Shown one piece after another: positions 16,872 to 25,423 of a stretch of DNA of 64,000 bases; position 1 is the stretch's first letter; each line of letters starts with the position of its first letter. This DNA is from Thermosphaera aggregans (GTDB lineage: Archaea > Thermoproteota > Thermoprotei_A > Sulfolobales > Desulfurococcaceae), in assembly GCF_014962245.1 (NCBI RefSeq), contig NZ_CP063144.1:858582-922581 (forward strand), in the 5' to 3' direction. Below the pieces are notes generated by a model. The model had not been told where the DNA came from. It made no database searches and saw only the letters and a list, made by a program, of their open reading frames with translations. Both the position numbers and the translations under genes were made by a program.

Positions 16872-17489
16872 ATGATTTCCTGTATAGTGACGGCTGCTGG
16901 GTTGAGCAGGAGGTTTGAAGGCAACAAGCTCTTGTTCAAGTACCATGATCGACCGCTCATAGCTCAAACTATTAGCAATATAACGGAGTCGAGGAGTGTC
17001 GATAAAATAGTTGTGGTCACAGGGTTTATGAATAAGGAGATTGAAGAAGCAGTAGTCAAATTCGTGCAGGATGAAAGAATAGTATTTGTTAACAACCCAA
17101 ACTACCAGGAAGGAATGAGCAGTAGTGTGAAAAAAGGGATTGAATTCCTGGTTTCGCATGGTGATAGAATAGATGGAGTAATGGTGAACCCGGGTGATGC
17201 AGCCTGGATACACCCATTTGTTTACGACTTACTTGTAAACGCTTTCTACAGTTACAGGCCCATGATCGCAGTGGCTAGTTATAAAGGGAGAAGAGGACAC
17301 CCAATTCTCTTCTCCTCGAGCCTGGTTGACGATTTGACAAGCATTGATGAATCAACTAAAGGGTTGAAAAAAGTAGTGGACAAATACCATAATAATATTT
17401 TACAAGTTGAAACACTATACCCCGGGGTAACACTGGACTTCGACACCTACCTAGACTACATCAGAGTTAAAAACGCTTTGATGAGGTGA
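16872..17489 (+). CDS. MocA-type nucleotidyltransferase (molybdenum cofactor cytidylyltransferase-like)
   Basis: The 205-residue protein has the NTP_transf_3 fold. The nucleotide-binding start is VTAAGLSRRFEGNKLL, followed by NPNYQEGMSSSVKKGIEFL, the metal-binding GDAAWIHP, GRRGHPILFS and the C-terminal DFDTYLDY. This set fits MocA/MobA enzymes, which attach CMP or GMP to molybdopterin, here perhaps tungstopterin. The gene lies between DUF47 and hypD with short gaps. moeA occurs at 51.1 kb. Confidence 0.78.
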   Translation: MISCIVTAAGLSRRFEGNKLLFKYHDRPLIAQTISNITESRSVDKIVVVTGFMNKEIEEAVVKFVQDERIVFVNNPNYQEGMSSSVKKGIEFLVSHGDRIDGVMVNPGDAAWIHPFVYDLLVNAFYSYRPMIAVASYKGRRGHPILFSSSLVDDLTSIDESTKGLKKVVDKYHNNILQVETLYPGVTLDFDTYLDYIRVKNALMR

Positions 17490-17493
17490 AACC

Positions 17494-18609
17494 GTGTCTC
17501 ATGAAATCATTAACCCCCTTAGAAGCAGGGAATATGGTTTGAAAATAGCTGCCGAGATCAACAGGGAGTCTGAAATCCTAGCCAAGGAATTAGGAAGACC
17601 TGTTCGGGTAATGAATTTCTGCGGGACGCATGAATGGACTATTACCCATTACGGCTTAAGAAGCTTGATGTCCCCCAGTATTGAACTGATTCCTGGTCCA
17701 GGTTGCCCTGTCTGCATCACCCCAGGTTACTATGTTGACTTGCTTATTGATTTAAGCCTCGACAGCTACACGGTTCTAACTTACGGGGATGCTTACAAAC
17801 TACCAGGTACTAGTGGTAAGAAGCCGAGAAGCCTCTTCCAAGCAGCTAGTATGGGGGGTCGCGTCAAAGTCGTTTACAGCTTCACTGATGCTATTAAAAC
17901 TGCTGCTGAAAAGCCTTCTGAAAAATTCGTATTCTTCGCTGTTGGTTTTGAAACCACCATGCCCGCCACAACCCTTCCAATGTTCTACGGTAAAGTACCT
18001 GATAACCTTTTTGTCCTAGTTACTTACCGGTATACTCCACCAGTCATGAAGTACTTATTGAATAATCACCCAGAGGTTGAGATAGACGGCATTATAGCAC
18101 CTGGGCATGTTTCAGCAATCATAGGCTCAGAATCCTGGAGGTTTCTGCCTGAGGAATTTAAGATCCCTGTAGTAGTCTCCGGGTTCGAACCCGTCGACGT
18201 TCTCACCTCAATATTTCTAATTGTGAAAATGTTGAGCCAGGGTAAGCCAGATCTAGTCAACGAGTATTCCAGAGTTGTTAAACCAGAGGGGAATACGTTC
18301 GTGAAGAAAGTGATAGATAAGGTTCACGAAAACGCTGATAGTTACTGGAGAGGAATAGGAGTAATACCTGGAAGCGGGGTAAGGCTCAGAGAGCCTTATA
18401 GAAGACTAGACATCCTTGCCCAACTCGGATTAGAGGAAAGGATAGTTGAAGACAAACTGCCTGGTTGCATATGCGACAAAGTTGTCCTCGGTCTTGCAAA
18501 ACCTTTTGAGTGCCCCCTATTCCTGAAAGGGTGCAAGCCTCAGCAACCCTACGGTCCATGCATGGTTAGTAGCGAGGGAGCTTGTAGGATATGGGCAGAA
18601 AACACTTAG
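17494..18609 (+). CDS. hypD: Hydrogenase maturation protein HypD
   Basis: This 371-residue protein is HypD, the iron-sulfur scaffold that with HypC assembles the Fe(CN)2CO group of NiFe hydrogenases. Conserved motifs are CGTHE (Cys43), GPGCPVC (Cys71, Cys74), the GFETTMP segment and a C-terminal cysteine-rich region (LPGCICDKVVLG, ECPLFLKGC, GPCMVSSEGAC) for the 4Fe-4S cluster. The start is GTG at 17494, 4 nt after the MocA gene. No hypC, E or F is seen nearby, so the other maturation genes lie outside the window. Confidence 0.95.
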   Translation: MSHEIINPLRSREYGLKIAAEINRESEILAKELGRPVRVMNFCGTHEWTITHYGLRSLMSPSIELIPGPGCPVCITPGYYVDLLIDLSLDSYTVLTYGDAYKLPGTSGKKPRSLFQAASMGGRVKVVYSFTDAIKTAAEKPSEKFVFFAVGFETTMPATTLPMFYGKVPDNLFVLVTYRYTPPVMKYLLNNHPEVEIDGIIAPGHVSAIIGSESWRFLPEEFKIPVVVSGFEPVDVLTSIFLIVKMLSQGKPDLVNEYSRVVKPEGNTFVKKVIDKVHENADSYWRGIGVIPGSGVRLREPYRRLDILAQLGLEERIVEDKLPGCICDKVVLGLAKPFECPLFLKGCKPQQPYGPCMVSSEGACRIWAENT

Positions 18610-18630
18610 TCTTAATGGTGAAAGAACGCG

Positions 18631-20178
18631 TTGAACAGGATCCTAATCCTTGATGGATACACTGATGAACCAGCAGGATTAGGCGTCCCACCTTACATAA
18701 ACGTATATCCTCGACTCATAGCAGGTGCAATATGGTCTGTAAAGAAGGACGCACAGGTGCTTTACTGGACTGTGGACCAATATCGCAGAAACCCGGGCGA
18801 GTTTTTTAAGCAGGCATTTGAAAGCGACTTAGTAGTCATTGTTGCAGGGATGGAGGTTCCAGGACATTATGTTGGAGGTAGGCCAATGTCTTTCAAGGAA
18901 CTAGAGTACCTTGCAATGAGACTTTTCAGTAAAAACCTCGTTTTAACAGGACCGGCCGCTAGGTTCGGGTTTGGCACTGGGGGAGGCTCATCAGCATATT
19001 CTACTAGGGTTTTGAAAAGATACTTCAAGGAGATAGTTAGGGGCGATGTAGAACTCTATTTTAAAGAATTGTTTACAGTAGGCTTTGAGAAGGCAGATCC
19101 TTATAAACTAAGGGAAGACTACTCCGTAGCGGATGAAGCGTTTTACAAGGGAGCCAGGATCGTGCAGCAACACCCGAATTTCGGTAAAAACTTGATCGTA
19201 GAGGTTGAAACATTCCGAGGATGCCCTAGATGGATAACCGGGGGCTGTAGTTTCTGTATTGAGCCCAGATACGGGAGACCTATCACGCGTAACCCGGAGT
19301 CAATAGTTCAAGAAGTCAGCGAACTATACTCCCTAGGAGTTAAACACGTGAGGATTGGGAGACAGCCTGACATCTTAGTATACGGTTCAAGCGAAATCGG
19401 GACCGAAGAATTCCCTAAGCCATGTCCCAATATTCTAGAGAAAGTTTTTAAGGGGATTAGAAACAAAGCGCCTGGATTACGAACAATACATATCGATAAC
19501 GTTAACCCGGGAACTATTGCGAAGCATCCAGAGGAATCGTTAGAAGCGCTTAAAGTAATTATGAAATACCACGCCCCAGGGGATGTCGCAGCTCTAGGGG
19601 TTGAATCTTTCGACGAAAAGGTTGTAAAAGCAAATAATCTCAAAGCAACTCCTGACGAAGTAATGGAAGCGTTGAGATTGATAAATAAAGTCGGGCGTAT
19701 TAGAGGTTGGAATGGGCTACCCCATCTTTTACCAGGAATAAACCTATTATATGGGCTTCCCGGCGAGACGCGGGAAACTTTCAATATAAACGAGGAATTC
19801 CTGTATAAAATTATTCAAGAAGGATTCCTTGTTCGAAGAGTCAACATTCGAAAAGTAAGTATTTTGGAAAACACTCCTCTATGGCTAAGGAGGAAGCAGG
19901 TGTATGCCAATCTTACCAAGCATGAATGGCTGTATAAAACCCACAGAATCAGTGTTATGAAGTTTTTCGACAAGGAAATGCTTAGGAAAGTGGTTCCTGA
20001 AGGAATTCTTCTCCCCTATCTCTATGTGGAAAAATCTGGGAAAAACATGTCCTTGGCAAGATTTCCAGGTAGCTATCCCATCGCAGTTAAATTTTATTCA
20101 AGTATTCCAAAATACTCCACAGTTTCAGGAATTGTCCGAAAGCATTCTTCTAAAAGCGTTTTAGCCGAGCTCATATGA
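18631..20178 (+). CDS. Radical SAM protein with N-terminal B12-binding-like domain
   Basis: This 515-residue protein has an N-terminal Rossmann-like region (about 1-150) like the cobalamin-binding-type domain of many radical SAM enzymes. The SAM core follows: CPRWITGGCSFC (about 198-209), a C-x7-C-x2-C spacing rather than C-x3-C-x2-C. Next come VKHVRIGRQPD and the substrate-barrel segments TIHIDNVNPG and LGVESFDEKVVKANN. The family occurs in archaea but its reaction is not established to my knowledge. It lies 21 nt after hypD with a GGTGAAAG Shine-Dalgarno and a TTG start, so cotranscription is likely. Confidence 0.8.
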   Translation: MNRILILDGYTDEPAGLGVPPYINVYPRLIAGAIWSVKKDAQVLYWTVDQYRRNPGEFFKQAFESDLVVIVAGMEVPGHYVGGRPMSFKELEYLAMRLFSKNLVLTGPAARFGFGTGGGSSAYSTRVLKRYFKEIVRGDVELYFKELFTVGFEKADPYKLREDYSVADEAFYKGARIVQQHPNFGKNLIVEVETFRGCPRWITGGCSFCIEPRYGRPITRNPESIVQEVSELYSLGVKHVRIGRQPDILVYGSSEIGTEEFPKPCPNILEKVFKGIRNKAPGLRTIHIDNVNPGTIAKHPEESLEALKVIMKYHAPGDVAALGVESFDEKVVKANNLKATPDEVMEALRLINKVGRIRGWNGLPHLLPGINLLYGLPGETRETFNINEEFLYKIIQEGFLVRRVNIRKVSILENTPLWLRRKQVYANLTKHEWLYKTHRISVMKFFDKEMLRKVVPEGILLPYLYVEKSGKNMSLARFPGSYPIAVKFYSSIPKYSTVSGIVRKHSSKSVLAELI

Positions 20179-20190
20179 GACTTCCATTAT

Positions 20191-21957
20191 CTAAAGATAG
20201 CTTTTACGGCCGTGTTTAAGAACCTTGATAACGGGTTTACCGGACCCGTTGATGTCGATCACGATTTCTGGCGCTCCATATATCAGATTATGCTTCATTG
20301 CTAGAGGATCCTGGTAAGCACCTGTGTCCAGAAATGCTAGATAGTAATCTTCATCTTTACCGGGGAGGTGGAGGGGGATGCCTCCCAGCTTCAAATATTT
20401 CTTAGGGAGATGACTAATCCTGAAATCCATTCTATTGAACCAGCTGTCAACACTGGTTTCTATCTCAACATCACTGATGAACTCTCTTAACTCACCCATG
20501 CTGTCACAGGTCAGGTCTCCTAGGACGGCCAGCACGTCCGGCTTCTCATTGAGTTTTTGAATCGGCGTTACCTGGAAGTACTGGTTAACAAGTACTGAAT
20601 CGGGAATATCCGCAAATAATGACAGGTTGACAATAAATCGTCTAGAAGGAGACGTCAGTATCTTGTAGAGTAATGGATCGTTTATTATATTTTCTACTGA
20701 GCTAGGATTAGACCTTATTATCTCGGCAAGTTTTACAATGATTTCTTCCCTGTAATGTGTGATAATGTCTTCAACCCTCTCCCGCTCTGCAAGAGTCAGG
20801 GTTTTACCTTTAATCTTTGACTGAATATCCCGGGTGTATTGAAGAATCTTTTTAATACCCTCTAACGACTCTGGGATCCCTATTAATCTTTCCCCATTCC
20901 CGGTTTCAAAAGGCTTGTATTCCGTGGAATAAGGTCTTACATCAACTACCTTGGCAACAACAATCCGGTGCGAAGCGACAATATATCTGCCTCCTTCGAA
21001 AACAAGTGTTGGATGTGGGTGGACATCGTTGAACTTTCTTATCAATAAATTAAGATAATCAACTATTGTGTAGTTTGGGGACTCCGGTGTTCCCTTTCTA
21101 CTATCATGGTAGGGATAAGCCATTCCTCCTCCAGTGTCTATGATTGAAATGTTTTCAAAGCCAATACTTCTCAAATCATTAAATAAAATCCTAGCTTCAT
21201 CAAATATGGCTGCAATATGTTTCAACTCATATATCTGAGAACCGCCGTGGATATGGATTAATATCGCTCTTTCATTCAACCACTTGTACTCCTTGATCAG
21301 CTTTAACAAGGTGTTGATAGTTAACCCGAATTTTCCCTCAAGCCCCGCGGAATGCGACCATTTTCCACCTGGTTTGTAAAATGGTTTTACCCTTATTCCT
21401 ACGTTTATTTCACCATACTTCGATAAAACTTGTAAATCGTGCTCGCTTTCCACGTCTACTATAACATGCCATCCTGCTTTTTTGAAGTCCATTAAAAGTT
21501 TTAACACGTTGTCGGAGACCACGCCATCATATATTAGAAGCCTCGAGCCCTTGTCCAAATACCTGTGTAGTAGCCTCAACTCTCCTATGGATCCTGAGTT
21601 AAACCCCCAGTTAAACTCTTCACCATACCTCCAAATAGCGTCTATAACAAGAGGAATCGGGTTTACTTTCATTGGAAATACAGGTTGAAACTTTCCAGTA
21701 TATCCGTGAATTTGGGAAAGCGTTTTAAAAGTTTCGAAAACTTTTTTCATTGTACTTTTTATTGCCGGAAGGAACCGGATGTAAGCTGTTTCAAAACCGT
21801 ACTTCTTCATTAAGTCAATGATTCTTACAGATTCATCCCCTATTTTCAGAACCAATGCTCCTGTTTCATCAATAGTTAAGTATTCCCCGCGAATTGAGTG
21901 CTCTAACCCATATAGTTGTTTTGAAACTTCAACGCTCCATTCCGCAGGCTTTGACAT
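20191..21957 (-). CDS. speA: PLP-dependent arginine decarboxylase (SpeA type)
   Basis: This 588-residue enzyme belongs to the alanine-racemase-fold arginine decarboxylases, which make agmatine for polyamines. The PLP Lys is in FPMKVNP (Lys97). Also visible are GFNSGSIGELRLL, a phosphate-binding IDTGGGMAYPYH (about 273-284), FEGGRYIVASH and the catalytic Cys in GDLTCDSMGEL (Cys484), with GAYQDPLAMKHNL near the C-terminus. Many crenarchaea instead use a pyruvoyl enzyme for this step, so a SpeA-type enzyme is of interest. It is slightly shorter than E. coli SpeA. The gene stands alone, convergent with the radical SAM gene. Confidence 0.85.
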   Translation of the reverse strand: MSKPAEWSVEVSKQLYGLEHSIRGEYLTIDETGALVLKIGDESVRIIDLMKKYGFETAYIRFLPAIKSTMKKVFETFKTLSQIHGYTGKFQPVFPMKVNPIPLVIDAIWRYGEEFNWGFNSGSIGELRLLHRYLDKGSRLLIYDGVVSDNVLKLLMDFKKAGWHVIVDVESEHDLQVLSKYGEINVGIRVKPFYKPGGKWSHSAGLEGKFGLTINTLLKLIKEYKWLNERAILIHIHGGSQIYELKHIAAIFDEARILFNDLRSIGFENISIIDTGGGMAYPYHDSRKGTPESPNYTIVDYLNLLIRKFNDVHPHPTLVFEGGRYIVASHRIVVAKVVDVRPYSTEYKPFETGNGERLIGIPESLEGIKKILQYTRDIQSKIKGKTLTLAERERVEDIITHYREEIIVKLAEIIRSNPSSVENIINDPLLYKILTSPSRRFIVNLSLFADIPDSVLVNQYFQVTPIQKLNEKPDVLAVLGDLTCDSMGELREFISDVEIETSVDSWFNRMDFRISHLPKKYLKLGGIPLHLPGKDEDYYLAFLDTGAYQDPLAMKHNLIYGAPEIVIDINGSGKPVIKVLKHGRKSYL

Positions 21958-22038
21958 CTCTTTTTATTCTCCCTCTGGTTTTTCTAATGGATTTTAATAC
22001 GTCATGGGTTTTTAAACTAGTCCTCTACTATTCCATTA

Positions 22039-22806
22039 ATGTCGTGGAATACAAGGCTGGTGGCATTGGCAAGCGAAGCATCTCCACTGGAAAGGGTGAA
22101 AGCATATATCCTTAATGTTGAACAAGCATTAAACGCTGTCTCGGCACAACCTGTCAGGGATGAAAAAGTGGATAAATTAGTATTGCTGGCTAAATCTTAC
22201 CTCTCAGATGCTAAATACTATCTCGAACAGAACGATTTCTTCACAGCACTATCCTGCATAGCTTACGCAGAGGGGTTATTAGACGCTATTAAATACTTGG
22301 GGCTTTTATCCTTTGAATGGAGGGCTCTCTCGGAACTTTTAAAACGTAGAAGAGTCTTAGTGGCGGGAAGCTTTGAATTCCTCCATCCCGGACACCTGTT
22401 TTTATTAAGGAAAGCATGGGAGCTTGGAAGCGTGACAGTTGTTGTTTCTCGTGATAAAAACTTCAGGAAATTCAAAAACAGAACCCCTTTATTGCCTGAT
22501 ACTGTTAGAAGAGAGATTCTTGAATCCGTGAAATACGTTGATAAAGCGGTATTAGGTGATGAAGAGGACTTCCTGAAACCCATTGTAGAGCTTAAGCCTG
22601 AGATAATCCTTCTCGGACCGGATCAATGGATTACTCCTGAAGAGCTGAAGGAGAGATTGAGAGAAAGGGGCTTATCAGATGTGGTTGTTTTAAAACTTGA
22701 AGAAAGAGTTGGGGAGTGGAGTTCCACCCGTATAGTAGAAGTGCTTAAGAAAATTGCGTGTAATTACTCGCAGGATGTGCAGGAGGATTCTTTCAAAAGC
22801 CATTGA
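22039..22806 (+). CDS. DUF357-cytidylyltransferase fusion (RibL-like FAD synthase)
   Basis: This 255-residue protein joins two parts. Residues about 10-90 are a helical DUF357 domain (LSDAKYYLEQNDFFTALSCIAYAEGLLDAI). Residues about 104-245 are a nucleotidyltransferase of the cytidylyltransferase superfamily with GSFEFLHPGH (His116-His119), VVSRDKNFRKFKNR, LLPDTVRREIL, LGPDQ and the SSTRI motif. Archaeal relatives (RibL) make FAD from FMN and ATP or CTP. FAD synthase is the likely role but not certain, because phosphopantetheine or glycerol-phosphate nucleotidylyltransferases look similar. Its 3' end overlaps the restored flavoprotein gene on the other strand by 43 nt. Confidence 0.8.
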   Translation: MSWNTRLVALASEASPLERVKAYILNVEQALNAVSAQPVRDEKVDKLVLLAKSYLSDAKYYLEQNDFFTALSCIAYAEGLLDAIKYLGLLSFEWRALSELLKRRRVLVAGSFEFLHPGHLFLLRKAWELGSVTVVVSRDKNFRKFKNRTPLLPDTVRREILESVKYVDKAVLGDEEDFLKPIVELKPEIILLGPDQWITPEELKERLRERGLSDVVVLKLEERVGEWSSTRIVEVLKKIACNYSQDVQEDSFKSH

Positions 22807-23347
22807 AGCCTTTTCTCTTTCTCGTTTTCAAGGGTTTTAACAAAGTCTTTTATCATATTCACCAGCCCGTTTTTATCCACGTTTGGATTATACCCAAGGT
22901 GATTGCTAGATACGAGATAGCCATCATAACCCCACTGTCAAGTCCTGTAGCAATAAATCCTGCAACTTTACCTTCCAGCAGGCTTCTACCTTTATGAAAG
23001 ATCATATGCTCCATGCTTGTTAACCTGTCAATAAAGTTCTTCAAAACCCCGCTAGGGGCGTACCAGTACACAGGCGTTGACACGATCAATCCATCTGCTT
23101 CCAGCAACATGCTTGCTACATTGTTGAAATCGTCATCGCTTATAATACATGGAAACTTACAGTACTTGTTTCCATCCGAGACGCATCCAATACACGGCTT
23201 AATATTTTTCTCATAAAGATGAACGAACTCAGGTAATCCGCCGCCGTCTACAACACCCTTAGCGGCAACAATTAATAACTGGTTCGAAGACCCGTAGCTT
23301 CTCGGAGACGCATTGATCATTAATATTTTCGGCTTGGATGTTTTCAA
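22764..23347 (-). pseudogene. NAD(P)H-dependent FMN reductase/flavodoxin-like protein with one frameshift
   Basis: From 23347 the frame encodes a flavodoxin-fold FMN reductase: MINASPRSYGSSN, the Cys-rich CIGCVSDGNKYCKFPC, TPVYWYAPSGVLKNFIDRL, GFIATGLDSGVMMAIS. It stops at 22859 after 162 residues, just past IIQTWIKTGW. Adding one base in the run of five T at 22870-22874 (A on this strand) gives TWIKNGLVNMIKDFVKTLENEKEKRLQ and a TAA at 22766-22764, a 194-residue protein of normal family length. The tail is clearly coding-like. The cause may be a real mutation, slippage recovery at the A tract, or a sequencing error. Confidence 0.8.
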
Positions 23348-23456
23348 TTGGAACCACCCAGACTAATGGTATCAGGTAAAAGCTAATTTAAAATTCAGAC
23401 TTTGTGATACCTCACTACCTATTGACCCTGTTCAGGTTCACAAGTGTTTAAAAGGA

Positions 23457-23514
23457 GAATTCAGCAACGCCAACCGTCTTCATGAATCTGACACGGGTTC
23501 GCTCATCATTCAGG
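23457..23514 (-). ncRNA. Candidate C/D box sRNA (strong)
   Basis: On the minus strand the order is: perfect C box ATGATGA (23509-23503), 12-nt guide GCGAACCCGTGT, D' box CAGA (23490-23487), 3-nt spacer, C' box ATGAAGA (23483-23477), 12-nt guide CGGTTGGCGTTG, perfect D box CTGA (23464-23461). This is the standard archaeal dual-guide 2'-O-methylation RNA, with one mismatch each in D' and C'. A TATA-like sequence at 23537-23546 lies about 25 nt before the expected 5' end. It is divergent from taw1. Predicted targets are ACACGGGTTCGC and CAACGCCAACCG, with the modified base opposite the fifth guide nucleotide from D or D'. Confidence 0.72.
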
Positions 23515-23573
23515 TTATGATAATGTGTTATTAAGGATTATAAATTAATAACAATGTGATGCGAGTGATTGAG

Positions 23574-24662
23574 ATGAGCATTAACTTCCATGAAGTAAAG
23601 AAGAAGCGGGAGGAGTTTTGGAATAGTAGCCTGGTTTACAAGGCTATTCACGACAGGTTGGTAAAGCAGGGTTATCACTTAATAGGTACGATTGGAGCCG
23701 TTAAAAGATGCCACTGGACAAAGGAAGCAGTAGTTAGGAAGAGATTCTGCTACAAGTGCTTATGGTACGGCATTGAGAGCCACAGGTGCATTCAAATGAC
23801 CCCTGTCGCTGCATGGTGCTGGAACAGGTGTCTACACTGCTGGAGGATTCAGCCAGAAGATGTTGGAATGCATTGGGATGATACTAGGCCGCCGGTTATA
23901 GATGACCCGGAAGTACTGGTTGAAGAAAGTATTAGGGTCCACCGCGAGATAATGGCGGGATATAAAGGGAATCCCTCCGCTGATCAATTAATGGTTGAGG
24001 AGGCTTTGAAACCTAAGCACGCGGCCATAAGTTTAACCGGTGAACCCCTGCTTTATCCACGCCTATCCGAATTGATCGAGGAATATCATAAAAGAGGCCT
24101 CACCACATTCCTTGTCACTCATGGTACAAGGCCCGATGTTTTAAAATCCCTGGTTAAGGAGCCATCTCAACTCTACATTAGCATAGAATCATGGGATAAA
24201 GAGTCATACGAATACTTTAACAGACCCCTGGTTCCAAGGGCTTGGGAGCTCTTCCAGGAAACTTTAGAGCTAATACCTTCGTTTAAATCGCCAACTGTTT
24301 TCAGATTCACAATAGTTAAAGGGTACAATGATAACGAGAAGGCTTTAGAAAGCTTCTCCAGGTTCGTGGAGAAAGCCCAGCCAACATACATCGAGGTTAA
24401 AGCATACATGTTCCTAGGGGGGAGCAGGGGACGGCTTGAGCATTCCAACATGCCCAGTCATGATGATATTAGAAATGTGGGAAGGATTCTGTCAGAGAAA
24501 ACCGGCTACAAGTTATTGAGCGAAAGCATTCCGAGCAGGATCGTTCTCCTAAGCCGAATCGATAAGCCAATAAGGCATGGAAAAGGCTGCCCTGACGGTG
24601 TCGAGCATCCAGAGAAGTACGCTCCAGCCTTCTCGAAGGAGTATGAGGAGCTTACGGATTAA
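23574..24662 (+). CDS. taw1: tRNA 4-demethylwyosine synthase Taw1 (TYW1)
   Basis: This radical SAM enzyme converts N1-methylguanosine at position 37 of tRNA-Phe to 4-demethylwyosine using pyruvate. It has the SAM cluster CWNRCLHC (C-x3-C-x2-C), the extra cysteines of the second cluster (RFCYKCLWYGIESHRC), and family segments HAAISLTGEPLLYPRL, FLVTHGTRP and SIESWDKESYEYFNRP. ATG 23574 is preferred because the TATA near 23537-23546 implies transcription starts at about 23566. GTG 23556 and ATG 23559 are in-frame alternatives. The length of about 362 residues is normal for archaea. Confidence 0.94.
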   Translation: MSINFHEVKKKREEFWNSSLVYKAIHDRLVKQGYHLIGTIGAVKRCHWTKEAVVRKRFCYKCLWYGIESHRCIQMTPVAAWCWNRCLHCWRIQPEDVGMHWDDTRPPVIDDPEVLVEESIRVHREIMAGYKGNPSADQLMVEEALKPKHAAISLTGEPLLYPRLSELIEEYHKRGLTTFLVTHGTRPDVLKSLVKEPSQLYISIESWDKESYEYFNRPLVPRAWELFQETLELIPSFKSPTVFRFTIVKGYNDNEKALESFSRFVEKAQPTYIEVKAYMFLGGSRGRLEHSNMPSHDDIRNVGRILSEKTGYKLLSESIPSRIVLLSRIDKPIRHGKGCPDGVEHPEKYAPAFSKEYEELTD

Positions 24663-25423
24663 CCGAAGATTTTCTTACATGATTCTTCGGAGAAAGACTC
24701 TCTTATTATTTGAGCCTGTCTAACAATACCTATCTCTAAGTCATCCAGCGTGAAAACAACGGAGGGGATTATCTTGTGCTTATTTAATAAGGAGAGACAG
24801 ACTCTTTTGTGACCGTCTAGAACATAGTATGAATGATTGATCCGGTATACTAGAATGGGTTCTTCAATTTTAACTTCTTTATTCAGGCTTCCACCCAGAA
24901 GCATCTGAGTAGGCTTCAACACGTCAAGTCTTACATTCTCAAACCATACTCTCGCTATTCTTCCATGAAGCTCTTCTAGAAAATGAATAGTATTGACCAT
25001 GTGTCTCCAGGTGAGTAAGGACTCAGGCGTGTCAACAGGGTTTACGAATTTAATCTTGTATAGAGGTGTCGAAAAAACAGGCTGGTAGCCGGCTGCATTA
25101 ATTAAAACAGCTCTAACATGCTTTCTCATCCATAGAGACACTAATGCTCTGTGATGACCGTCTATGATGTACTTGTATGCGTTTTTTCCAATAACCACTA
25201 TGATCGGTACATCATAGGATTCAAACAATGTTTTTTGAAGCACGAGACCCAGCTTATCGGCTTCTATATGGGTCTGAGTCGTGTATAATTCGAACGGGTT
25301 AACGAATCCTTCACCCATGATAACTGGGCTTAGATTCTTCATATTCAACAATGAAAGGGTGTGCAAGGTTTTCCGCTCTACGTCTCTCCTGTCAGACAGT
25401 TTCAGCCTATTATGACTCGACAA
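24659..25423 (-). CDS. Protein with two ParB/sulfiredoxin-like domains (possibly SerK-like)
   Basis: The 254-residue protein shows the ParB active-site pattern twice: IVVIGKNAYKYIIDGHHRALVSL (about 75-97) and ILVYRINHSYYVLDGHKRVCLSL (about 195-217). DGH-R is the nucleotide-contacting motif of ParB/Srx-fold enzymes. Archaeal relatives include the ADP-dependent free-serine kinase SerK of Thermococcus, so a small-molecule kinase is as plausible as a partition protein. No parA or centromere-like repeat is nearby. It overlaps the upstream winged-helix gene by 14 nt and the convergent taw1 end by 4 nt. Confidence 0.6.
   Translation of the reverse strand: MSSHNRLKLSDRRDVERKTLHTLSLLNMKNLSPVIMGEGFVNPFELYTTQTHIEADKLGLVLQKTLFESYDVPIIVVIGKNAYKYIIDGHHRALVSLWMRKHVRAVLINAAGYQPVFSTPLYKIKFVNPVDTPESLLTWRHMVNTIHFLEELHGRIARVWFENVRLDVLKPTQMLLGGSLNKEVKIEEPILVYRINHSYYVLDGHKRVCLSLLNKHKIIPSVVFTLDDLEIGIVRQAQIIRESFSEESCKKIFG

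Noticed and set aside
23400-23450. Another C/D RNA or operator near GTGATACCTCAC
   Set aside because: Box spacing fails on both strands; the short GTGA/TCAC symmetry alone is weak.
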